Source: Nitrospira sp. ST-bin4 (GTDB lineage Bacteria; Nitrospirota; Nitrospiria; Nitrospirales; Nitrospiraceae). Taken from it: DNA of 14,811 nt. The stretch is from assembly GCA_002083565.1 (NCBI GenBank), contig MSXM01000040.1, positions 508-15,318 on the forward strand, in the 5' to 3' direction. Below the pieces are notes generated by a model. That model was not told the DNA's origin. It worked only from the letters and a program-made list of their open reading frames with translations, and searched no databases. A program made the translations under genes and the position numbers. This document shows, one piece after another, positions 1 through 7,067 of the stretch; the first letter of the stretch is position 1, and the number at the start of each line of letters is the position of its first letter.

Positions 1-149
1 GAATACCCCTCAAAAAACCGGCCGGTAGGATAGTTTGGCTTTCCCGTCAGAATCGTCACGCGATGCCCGATTTTGGCAAGACCCTGAGCGAGGCCGTTGA
101 TTCGGAAAGTTTCCGGCCAAAAATACTGGGTGACAATGAGAACGTGCAT
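1..149 (-). CDS. Glycosyltransferase family 4, WbuB/WcaI-like (partial, N-terminus only)
   Basis: Only the first 49 codons are in the window; the rest lies beyond the left edge. The start ATG at 149 is 7 bases after the stop of the previous gene. The visible protein opens with MHVLIVTQYFWPETFRI, continues NGLAQGLAKIGHRVTIL, and has GKPNYPTGRFFEGY. This combination (QYFxPE plus GxPNYPxG) is characteristic of WbuB/WcaI-like transferases, some of which transfer L-fucosamine or fucose in O-antigen and colanic acid synthesis. The donor here cannot be decided from the fragment. Confidence 0.8.
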   Translation of the reverse strand, partial: MHVLIVTQYFWPETFRINGLAQGLAKIGHRVTILTGKPNYPTGRFFEGY

Positions 150-156
150 ACATCCG

Positions 157-1191
157 TTAAACGGCAAGCAGACGTTGCACAAACTTCTCGGTTGAGAGAA
201 CAGGAAGAGGCTCCTCCGCTATGCGCAGAAACCGTTTGACGGCTCGAGCGATCGATCTTGGAGACTTGGGATCGAAGACCTCTTCGGGATCAACGAGGTC
301 GCGGACATAATCCAGTTCGGCGGCAATGATCGACAAACCGGCCTGCCGTGCCTCGATCAAAGGAAGGCCGAATGATTCCATGACCGACGGATAAAGCAGC
401 GCGTGCGCCTGGCTGTAGAGAATCCGCATCTCAGACGGCGTGGCAGCCGTCATGTTGGAGATGTTTAATTTATAGTCACGCTTGTCCTTCTCAATCAGAC
501 GGACAAGGTCGGGATAGGCGGATTCCGAGATCGTCAGACAGAGCGAGGGATAGAGCCCATCCGCAGCAAGTATTTTCCATGCATCGAGCAAATTCGCATG
601 ATTCTTATGGGGCTCACCACTAGCCACGTAGAGAAAATCATAAGTCGTAGCGCGAGCTGGATCCCCATGAGGCTTCCGCCTTTGGTACCCAGAAAGCTCA
701 GGGAATAATGCCGTCACTTCAACAGCCGACCCCAGGACCGATGTCGCAAGCTGTTGCATTGAACTGGTCTGCACGATGAAAGAGTCGGCATGGGTACGGC
801 AATGCCGCAACCACAGGCGCTCAGCCCTCAAACGCCACTTAACCATCGACGGAAAGCCATCCAATGGGGACCGATCCGTGAGATACCGGTTCTGCAGAAA
901 CACCGTGGCATGCCCTTTGATCCCGAACAAGGGCGGGAGATTGCCGAAACACAAGACCCGGTCGGCATCCCGCACCAGCTTTCGCAGTACCCACTCTCCA
1001 AGGAGACGGCCCATTAGAGTCGGCTTAACCCGGATGATTGTTACAGCCCGGCTCAGATCCTCCGGCACCTCCAACCGCTGATCAACCAAGGCCACTGTTG
1101 TGCACTGTTTTAGTGCCGCATCCAATAACGGTAGCAGGAGAGTTTTTCCGCCCCCTTGATGAACATTCGGTGCATGGATAATGAGCCTCAT
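157..1191 (-). CDS. Glycosyltransferase family 4
   Basis: The 344-residue GT-B enzyme begins MRLIIHAPNVHQGGGKTLLLPLL, with the glycine-rich acceptor-side loop at 12-15. The donor half has YDFLYVASGEPHKNHANLLDAW (184-205) and LLYPSVMESFGLPLIEARQAG (265-285), in which E272 and E280 form the E-x7-E donor site. It probably adds an inner or middle sugar of the repeat unit; the sugar is unknown. The ATG at 1191 has GAGG six bases upstream. It follows the GT2 gene by 49 bases and ends 7 bases before the next GT gene, so the left four genes look like one transcription unit. Confidence 0.9.
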   Translation of the reverse strand: MRLIIHAPNVHQGGGKTLLLPLLDAALKQCTTVALVDQRLEVPEDLSRAVTIIRVKPTLMGRLLGEWVLRKLVRDADRVLCFGNLPPLFGIKGHATVFLQNRYLTDRSPLDGFPSMVKWRLRAERLWLRHCRTHADSFIVQTSSMQQLATSVLGSAVEVTALFPELSGYQRRKPHGDPARATTYDFLYVASGEPHKNHANLLDAWKILAADGLYPSLCLTISESAYPDLVRLIEKDKRDYKLNISNMTAATPSEMRILYSQAHALLYPSVMESFGLPLIEARQAGLSIIAAELDYVRDLVDPEEVFDPKSPRSIARAVKRFLRIAEEPLPVLSTEKFVQRLLAV

Positions 1192-1240
1192 AGCCAGCCT
1201 CGACTGCAGCCAAGCGCTTCAACACTCCATGCCTTCATCG

Positions 1241-2143
1241 CTAAACGGGGGCACGGAACGTCAGACGGCGGTAACAATTCGCCGCCACTCTCGTCCATTC
1301 TTGACCGAACATGCGGGATAAGAATCGCCGCACGTAGGCCTTCACGAGAGCCCAGCGCCAGAGCGGCGACACCGTCATGACACCGTTCAAATCTCTTGCG
1401 CGTTTGATTTCCTGAAGCGCCTCGACCGCCGACCGCCCGTCGCTGCTCATCCCGCCGAACTGCATCGCTGCGATCGTACAGTTGTCGATAAACAGGGGGT
1501 CGCGGGATTTCAATTCGCGCAGCAACAACTCGTAATCCCCGGCGATTCGAAACTCTTCGTTGAAACAGCCGTGTTCCTGAAACAGCGACCGGTGATGAAA
1601 GACCCCTTGATGCGGCAAGGTCATAAGTTCAAAAAACCTTCGCCGATTCCATGGCGAGCCGAATGTCTCTATCACTGAACCATCCTGCCGGACGAGATCA
1701 ACCCGACCATAGGCCACTCGCGCAAGCGTTGACCGGCCCTTCAGATGCAGCGCGACCCGGGCGAGAGCCTGCTCGTCGACGAAATAGTCATCGGCCCCGA
1801 GAAAATACACCCATTCCCCCTGGGCGACCTTCAGCGCCTTGTTCCAGGCATTATAGATTCCCCGATCAGGTTCAGTGACCCAATAGGCAATCTTCTCGCT
1901 GTTTTGCTTCAAAATCTCGACGGTGCCGTCCTTGGAGGCGCCATCGATGACAATCAATTCTTTACGTCGAATGGTTTGGCCCGACACACTCTTGATGCAA
2001 CGTTCCAGCGTCGCCACGGCGTTAAATGTCGCGACGACCACGGAAATCAGCGGGTCGCCATCGACATCATTGGTCTGCATCGTCGCGTCGGGCCCTGAAG
2101 ACACGTACCTCCGGTGTTCCATTTCAATCAACGGCATGCTCAC
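1241..2143 (-). CDS. Glycosyltransferase family 2, WcaE-like
   Basis: The 300-residue GT-A enzyme has PLISVVVATFNAVATLERCIKSV (31-53), the standard GT2 opening, then ELIVIDGASKDGT (62-74), TEPDRGIYNAWNKAL (90-104) and FLGADDYF (114-121), whose ADD is the metal-binding DxD equivalent. LPHQGVFHHRSLF and FNEEFRIAGDYELLLR follow, as in WcaE-like sugar transferases. Donor and acceptor are unknown. The start is GTG at 2143, overlapping the previous gene's TGA. ATG at 2137 is two codons on, and ATG at 2080 would also keep the whole domain. None has a strong ribosome site, which fits translation coupled to the upstream gene. About 30 residues before the GT2 domain have no recognised homology. Confidence 0.9.
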   Translation of the reverse strand: MSMPLIEMEHRRYVSSGPDATMQTNDVDGDPLISVVVATFNAVATLERCIKSVSGQTIRRKELIVIDGASKDGTVEILKQNSEKIAYWVTEPDRGIYNAWNKALKVAQGEWVYFLGADDYFVDEQALARVALHLKGRSTLARVAYGRVDLVRQDGSVIETFGSPWNRRRFFELMTLPHQGVFHHRSLFQEHGCFNEEFRIAGDYELLLRELKSRDPLFIDNCTIAAMQFGGMSSDGRSAVEALQEIKRARDLNGVMTVSPLWRWALVKAYVRRFLSRMFGQEWTRVAANCYRRLTFRAPV

Positions 2144-3408
2144 ACTGAAAATTCGGCGCCATGAACCATGTGCGTCTTCGTTACCTTACGGACATCTTCA
2201 TACAGCGCCATATACCGGTCGCCCATTACGGTCAGGCTATACTCGGACACTGCCTTTCCACGAGCCGCCTGCCGCAAATCAGCCGGATGCGGATGCTCCA
2301 CCAACCACCTTATCCCTTCGGCCAACTCAGCCGAACTGAACGGTTTCGCCAACCAGCCGGTCTTCCGGTGCTCGATCATATCGGGCAATCCATTAACGGC
2401 AAAGGCCGCGCATGGCGTCCCGCAGGCCAGCGCCTCGGCTACCGTGTTTGGCAGATTGTCTTCACGGGATGGACACACAAATACATCCGCCGCGGAATAT
2501 GCTGCCGCCAAGATCGCATCATCCGTTACACTGCCCAACTGACGCACCGTGACATACGGCGCCTCGTCGATGACGACATCCCCGTCACCAAAAACCAACA
2601 GGGTGCACGGCCACTCCAAGTCGCGCAATGCTTCGCGCAGCAAATCCCATCCCTTTCTCGGATCTGTCATGGACTGTGCGCCGAACAGCACAACAGGCTT
2701 ATCGGACGGTACACCGAGCCGCGCGCGTGCAATTTGGCGGTCTAGCGGCTTAAAAGTCTCGGTGTCCAGTCCGTTGGGGATAACTTCGATACGCCGTCCA
2801 GCGAACAAACTGCTTTGCTTGGCCATCTCCGCCTGCCAACGGCTGGGCGTCACCACTGTAATGTCGAGCCCTTGAAACACCTTGGTTTTCCTGCGCATTA
2901 GCATTCGCGAATAATCGTCCTCATGTCGGCTGCCAAGTTGCGGACAATGACCACATAGCTTTTTGAAGCCTTCGCAGTCCTGCGTGTAATGGCACCCACC
3001 GGTGAAAGCCCATGCGTCATGCAGTGTCCACACAATCGGACAAGTCAGTTTGGCAAGCTCCTCCACTCCTAACAAGCCGGCGACAACCCAATGCAAATGG
3101 ACGATGTTCGATCTGAAACGGGTCAAACGGATTCGCAGTGGATTTGACCAAATGTCCGGGGAAAATATTGCTTGCTGCCGCTGAGGATAAAAATACAGTG
3201 GGATGCGGTCCAGGCGAGCTAATGCCCGAACCCCGAAACCCAGCACGGACGTGCGCAAGCGCCCGCTGACGTCAGGATCGCAACCCTCTTTTGTCAGCGT
3301 AAGGTAATGGACGTCCACGGAACGGCCGCGGATTTCCGAAAAGATCCGATAGGCCGCGCGAGCGGCTCCCCCACTCTTTTCGAAAGTATTAACAAACAGC
3401 ACGTCCAT
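2140..3408 (-). CDS. Glycosyltransferase family 4, WcaC-like
   Basis: The 422-residue GT-B enzyme begins MDVLFVNTFEKSGGAARAAYRI, the usual acceptor-side opening. A mid-protein WTLHDAWAFTGGCHY followed by three more cysteines in CEGFKKLCGHCP forms the Cys-rich loop seen in WcaC-like enzymes of colanic-acid type loci. The donor site has IPNGLD, LFGAQSMTDPRKG and PSREDNLPNTVAEALACGTP, where the D-x7-E pair stands for the family's E-x7-E. It transfers a sugar, of unknown type, during repeat-unit assembly. I chose the ATG at 3408, which has AGAGG close upstream. An in-frame ATG at 3447 adds 13 residues with no ribosome site or homology. The stop overlaps the next gene's GTG start (GTGA), so coupling is likely. 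Confidence 0.9.
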   Translation of the reverse strand: MDVLFVNTFEKSGGAARAAYRIFSEIRGRSVDVHYLTLTKEGCDPDVSGRLRTSVLGFGVRALARLDRIPLYFYPQRQQAIFSPDIWSNPLRIRLTRFRSNIVHLHWVVAGLLGVEELAKLTCPIVWTLHDAWAFTGGCHYTQDCEGFKKLCGHCPQLGSRHEDDYSRMLMRRKTKVFQGLDITVVTPSRWQAEMAKQSSLFAGRRIEVIPNGLDTETFKPLDRQIARARLGVPSDKPVVLFGAQSMTDPRKGWDLLREALRDLEWPCTLLVFGDGDVVIDEAPYVTVRQLGSVTDDAILAAAYSAADVFVCPSREDNLPNTVAEALACGTPCAAFAVNGLPDMIEHRKTGWLAKPFSSAELAEGIRWLVEHPHPADLRQAARGKAVSEYSLTVMGDRYMALYEDVRKVTKTHMVHGAEFSV

Positions 3409-3511
3409 CTTGCCTCTTGGAGAACCCAAGCCGTTCGCCTGGTTCATGTCAGAACTATTGTCCGATCAAAAACAGACGATCGAAGGTCGTGTGTTGGTTC
3501 TGCTTCCAAAA

Positions 3512-4321
3512 TTACGATGCTCTCACGAAGGTCGCGTTGCTGCCTTCAATAGCGACGCAACGCATTCCCGAATGAACCAGGAGCGCAATGTGGCGACTGA
3601 TTCGCTCAGGAGCCTGAGCGTCCAGCGGAGTGTGTGCTTCATCAAATTCAATGAGCAGTAATCGCGGCAAAGTGCCCGACCTCACCATGTCCTCGATGAC
3701 GCCATACTCCGCCCCTTCGATATCGATTTTTAGCATATCGATGGAGCTATCCCCCTCCTGGCGTATGATACTGGAGAGGCGCAGACAGGGTGCGGTAAAG
3801 TATTGGTCGGTCTTTTGCAAATTGATGACCGAGCAGGACACGTGAGCCGGGTTTTGAGGCAGAAAGAATTTCATCTCGGTGTCTTTGTCGGCCAATCCGA
3901 CCGGAAGAAACTGCAGCCTATCAAGATGCGCGGCACTGATGGCGTAATAATCGACTCCGCCGTTGTTGACGGGAAACCGTACCCCTGACTGGACAGCTTG
4001 CTCCAGATCCTTGAAGTGCTGAACAGCCCTCGGTGTCGGATCGATAATCCGCACACGACAGCCGAAACGCTCGACCAACTCACATTCAAAACTGATGTCT
4101 TCTCCCGCGCCCGCGCAATAACAGAGGCTGTCCGCCGTGAGGCCGTGATCCTTCGGAAGAATCCACCCGCCATATACCGTTCCAAGTCGCAACAACTCCT
4201 CGGACGGAAGTAGTCCGGCTCGATTCACACATGCCAGCAACGGCGAGAGACGCCCTTCCTGGCCTCGGGCCAGATTGCGCAACTTACCAACGGCTTTTTG
4301 GAGTAGCTGCTTGACGATCAT
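3512..4321 (-). CDS. FkbM family SAM-dependent methyltransferase
   Basis: The 269-residue protein has a SAM-binding glycine motif, CYCAGAGEDISFE (67-79), the acidic end of strand 2 in RIIDPTPRA (91-99), and the FkbM signature LSSIIRQEGDSS..MLKIDIEGAEYGVIEDM (182-212). The family O-methylates sugars or other small molecules; a sugar of this glycan is the likely substrate, and the site is unknown. Its first 29 residues (QLLQK at 5-9, RLSPLL at 24-29) match the N-terminus of the GSCFA protein, although the two enzymes have unrelated folds. The ATG at 4321 lies 22 bases after the previous stop. A GGGAGG ribosome-like site begins within the end of the previous gene, about 14 bases from the ATG, a long gap. 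Confidence 0.87.
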   Translation of the reverse strand: MIVKQLLQKAVGKLRNLARGQEGRLSPLLACVNRAGLLPSEELLRLGTVYGGWILPKDHGLTADSLCYCAGAGEDISFECELVERFGCRVRIIDPTPRAVQHFKDLEQAVQSGVRFPVNNGGVDYYAISAAHLDRLQFLPVGLADKDTEMKFFLPQNPAHVSCSVINLQKTDQYFTAPCLRLSSIIRQEGDSSIDMLKIDIEGAEYGVIEDMVRSGTLPRLLLIEFDEAHTPLDAQAPERISRHIALLVHSGMRCVAIEGSNATFVRAS

Positions 4322-4343
4322 TTTATGTGAAAGATCCTCCCGG

Positions 4344-5249
4344 CTACCCCGTTAACCGACGCAGAATGCGTGAGACAAGCGAACGCTTGGGAGGCGTAAA
4401 GGCATCGAAAAATCCGCGGACGATCCGCTCATCGAACGCATCAGCCGGGCAAAACAAGGACGGGTTCCACTCTGAATCTAACGCCATATGTTCGCGTCGA
4501 GGATCAACCCCGCTATGCGTCCCTGAATTATCGAACCCGACATTCATAATCAGAGACTTAACCGGATAGACACAAAACATTTCATTGGCATAGTGTGCGT
4601 AACAGAATCGGATAGCCCATGAGTCAATTTTCCCTTTACGCTGCATCGTGAGCAATTGCGTCATTTCAGGACCACCTCGATTGAACAATTCCTGCGCATG
4701 CCGATCCCGCATGAACGCCTCATAATAGTCCATACTCCAATCAACCCGCTTCCAACGGTCAAGCCATGTTGCCCATCCGGTTGAACAGCAGCGGAAGGAG
4801 GAATACGTATCCCATGCGTAGTCATCTGGGATCGACATGGTCTGTTCAGGAAAATTGTAGGCAGCGATTGAAAAGGCCTTTGGATCGCTCTCGTAGTGCC
4901 GGAGCGCCGCATTCATATATTCAAGAAAATGAGGTGCCGTCACCAAATCGTCCTCCAGCACGATGCTGCGTCCATATTGATTCATCACCGACGTCACACC
5001 ATCGATGATGGAATTCGCCAGCCCCCAGTTCTTGTCGCGCTCGACGATGCTGACCGAGCGGAACCCCGCGATCGTCCGAATGTAATCACGCACCTCACGT
5101 ACCGAATTGGCAGCCTCCGGCCTTTTCGGCGCATCGGAGAAGATGAATAAATCACTCTCAGTGGCCAGCCCGTTCTTCAGTAGGGCCTCGACCGTTCGAC
5201 GGGTGTGCACAGGCCGGTTATAGACAAACAGCGTGATCGGTGCGTTCAA
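4344..5249 (-). CDS. Glycosyltransferase with EDD motif (GT2/GNT-I-like)
   Basis: The 301-residue protein begins NAPITLFVYNRPVHTRRTVEA, a typical N-terminus of nucleotide-sugar-binding GT-A enzymes. It carries SIVLEDDLVTAPHFLEYMN (residues 96-114), whose EDD is the metal and donor site. GWATWLDRW (158-166), DSWAIRF (209-215) and NVGFDNSGTH (236-245) are blocks common in this transferase group in polysaccharide loci. It should add one sugar to the repeat unit in the cytoplasm; donor and acceptor are unknown. The start is TTG at 5249. No ATG or GTG lies between it and an in-frame TAG at 5283, and AAAGGA sits nine bases upstream. The C tract described above lies in its leader. Confidence 0.82.
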   Translation of the reverse strand: MNAPITLFVYNRPVHTRRTVEALLKNGLATESDLFIFSDAPKRPEAANSVREVRDYIRTIAGFRSVSIVERDKNWGLANSIIDGVTSVMNQYGRSIVLEDDLVTAPHFLEYMNAALRHYESDPKAFSIAAYNFPEQTMSIPDDYAWDTYSSFRCCSTGWATWLDRWKRVDWSMDYYEAFMRDRHAQELFNRGGPEMTQLLTMQRKGKIDSWAIRFCYAHYANEMFCVYPVKSLIMNVGFDNSGTHSGVDPRREHMALDSEWNPSLFCPADAFDERIVRGFFDAFTPPKRSLVSRILRRLTG

Positions 5250-5298
5250 CTTTTGAATTCCTTTGATAGGAACGGCAGGGTACTAACCGGTCGCCCCG

Positions 5299-5367
5299 CT
5301 ACCGCTGAATCAAGAATTCCCCTTTGAGGACCTTTTCTCCTACTATGTCGTGGGGGGGGGGGGGCAT
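5299..5367 (-). other. Possible slippage-sensitive leader ORF starting at the C tract
   Basis: The ATG at 5367 is followed at once by 13 C. As written, the frame gives 22 codons and a TAG at 5299-5301, about 50 bases before the next gene. With 14 or 11 C it would shift into a frame that stays open to a TGA at 5246-5248, overlapping the TTG start of the next gene. With 12 C it would stop within three codons of the tract. A GGAAGG lies three bases before the ATG, closer than ideal. Expression is not shown. Confidence 0.25.
5352..5364. repeat. Homopolymer tract of 13 G (13 C on the sense strand)
   Basis: Thirteen consecutive G lie between the stop of the capsule-type gene (5382) and the start of the next glycosyltransferase gene (5249). 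On the transcribed sense strand it is a C tract beginning directly after an ATG at 5367. Poly-G/C runs of this length are known contingency loci in surface-glycan genes of Campylobacter and Neisseria, where slippage changes the reading frame. Homopolymer miscalling is possible, so the exact length is uncertain. Confidence 0.9.
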
Positions 5368-5381
5368 GCACCTTCCGATCC

Positions 5382-6869
5382 CTAAACTGGATGATCTCCG
5401 AAAAGCACAGCGGCTGTAAGGGATAGGGACGACTCAACATATTGATCGGAGCGGTGAATGTGGTTTGTCAAAGGCTGTTCAAGCCATGCAATCAGATCGT
5501 TAACGTCGCCCCGCGTCCATGAAAACCTCCCACAAGCAATATCGGTTTCGTAGATGGCCTTAGCCTCCTCTCCGAACAGCAAGGTGGGCACACCAAACGA
5601 CTCCGCCTCGTAGCAGCAAGAGCTATATCCGGTAATATGATGAGTCACTTCCAGGAACTCGTCATACAGATTTCGCTTCTGGTCGGCAATCGTGAATCGA
5701 GAAGGATCGACCGGGGCCAACCGTTTCTGACAATATCCCAACCCTTCTTTGAAATTCGGATGATTGCGAAACCGGATCCGCCAATCCGCAAACCGCTTAT
5801 TCTGCAAGAACTTTACGATGAAGTCAGGAATCGGCTCCTGGCTTTTCCCCTGTGGGCCCTGCAATGTAAAAAGAATTGTCTTCTCCGATACAGAGCCGGC
5901 AACGGACGGGTTGATAAAGGTGCGATACCAGTCGATCCAGGGAAATCCGCCAACGAATGGTCTATGTATGATGCGATTGGGAGATGCGCGCAGGATATCT
6001 TGGCAGCTAGGACGCCCCCAGCACCAAAATCGATCGGGCATCATTTTGTACCCGTCTTCCGGTATTCTCGTCCACCAGGAATACATGCCCTGGTATTTCC
6101 CCTGCTTCCCATGCTGAACATCGATCACCTCGACGCCCACTTCCTTCGCGGCAGCAGTAAGACCCATCATATCGGGAAAATACCAGCATGCCAGGTACAG
6201 TCGTTTCAACTGCGGCATCGAGGCGAAGAGCGTTTGGCCGGTGCGGTACCATCTTTCAAAATCCCTTAATACGATGTGGAACCGTGCTAACAGACTTTCC
6301 TCACACAACCCCACCTGGTTCGCGGCATCCCGTACCCACAGACCGACCGAGTGTTCAATCTTGGTTGAATGTCCCACCGATCTCGGCCGAAGGGGAAAGC
6401 CAGGAAGTAGGAGTCGACGATCCTCGGGTAGAGATCCGATGTACATCTTCGCAACCAGGTAACGATTCCGAGCAATAAAAAACAACGGATCAATGATTCG
6501 GTCGAAGTAGAGGTTCGACTCACCCATGTATTGTAGATATCCCGGCCTGGACACAAACAGCCGCGTCTCATCCAACAGCTTTCTCTGGTCCCGGGGAAAT
6601 ATCTCCGTAACGTTGTTATACAAGACGGCTGCAGCAATCCTGGCCCTGGAAACAAGCCACCGGTCACGAGTCGGCCTGCTTTGTTCATTTGCCGGACTGG
6701 CACGCAACAACTCTACCCATAACACATGCCGCAGCAAGGGCCAAAGTTGGATGGCACCGACACGATGTTCATTGATATCACTTTTTTGCTCAAGCCGGAC
6801 CAATAGCTCGCATGTTTCCGCGGTGCTTCGCGATGTCCGAAGCGAATCAGGTGATGTAAGATCTGGCAT
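5382..6869 (-). CDS. Putative glycan-assembly protein, GT-B/capsule-synthesis-like fold
   Basis: I do not recognise a precise family for this 495-residue soluble protein. The centre has VIDVQHGKQGKYQGMYSWW followed by PDRFWCWG, resembling the (L/Q)HG and PDxxxxWG signatures of capsule and teichoic-acid-type transferases and Kdo-transfer proteins with a GT-B fold. The C-terminal part has RNHPNF and then YSSCCYEAESFGVPTLLF, which looks like the donor-binding YEA..GxP element of the same superfamily. It may transfer the CMP-activated sugar acid made by the upstream genes; this is inference. The ATG at 6869 has AGGA five bases upstream. A GTG at 6896 would add nine residues but lacks a clear ribosome site. 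About 200 bases separate it from the GSCFA gene. Confidence 0.7.
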   Translation of the reverse strand: MPDLTSPDSLRTSRSTAETCELLVRLEQKSDINEHRVGAIQLWPLLRHVLWVELLRASPANEQSRPTRDRWLVSRARIAAAVLYNNVTEIFPRDQRKLLDETRLFVSRPGYLQYMGESNLYFDRIIDPLFFIARNRYLVAKMYIGSLPEDRRLLLPGFPLRPRSVGHSTKIEHSVGLWVRDAANQVGLCEESLLARFHIVLRDFERWYRTGQTLFASMPQLKRLYLACWYFPDMMGLTAAAKEVGVEVIDVQHGKQGKYQGMYSWWTRIPEDGYKMMPDRFWCWGRPSCQDILRASPNRIIHRPFVGGFPWIDWYRTFINPSVAGSVSEKTILFTLQGPQGKSQEPIPDFIVKFLQNKRFADWRIRFRNHPNFKEGLGYCQKRLAPVDPSRFTIADQKRNLYDEFLEVTHHITGYSSCCYEAESFGVPTLLFGEEAKAIYETDIACGRFSWTRGDVNDLIAWLEQPLTNHIHRSDQYVESSLSLTAAVLFGDHPV

Positions 6870-6872
6870 GAT

Positions 6873-6888
6873 TGTCCTGTTCAGGACA
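6873..6888. promoter_or_regulatory. 16-bp perfect palindrome overlapping the ribosome site of the capsule-type gene
   Basis: The sense strand reads TGTCCTGAACAGGACA, seven-base arms around a central AA. It ends four bases before the ATG at 6869, and its right arm contains the AGGA that would serve as ribosome site. In RNA it could fold as a six-pair stem with a GAAC loop and hide the ribosome site; in DNA it has the form of a dimeric operator. No regulator is visible nearby. The function is inferred. Confidence 0.35.
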
Positions 6889-7067
6889 TCGCGCACGGCG
6901 CAGGACGCTCACGGGTTACGAAGCGTCAAAGAACAAGGGGAACTACCCGAACATGATGTGCAATCAATCCAGACCCATCTGTGGACGTGCAATTGCCATC
7001 TTGATCCAATTTACTTGTAGTCGATGCAATGTCCGAAGGAGCACACTGATCGACGATTAACCCCGAT

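Noticed and set aside
3448..3511. CGATC...GATCG repeat upstream of the WcaC-like gene
   Set aside because: The five-base arms around a ten-base loop are expected by chance.
5246..5440. Minus-strand 64-codon ORF through the C tract, from an ATG inside the capsule-type gene to the TTG start of the EDD glycosyltransferase
   Set aside because: It starts inside a well-supported gene in another frame, has no recognisable domain and low-complexity content; only its leader-coupling geometry is kept as a finding.
5637..6269. Plus-strand 210-codon ORF opposite the capsule-type gene
   Set aside because: No domain; the opposite frame has a coherent GT-B-like pattern and a plausible start.
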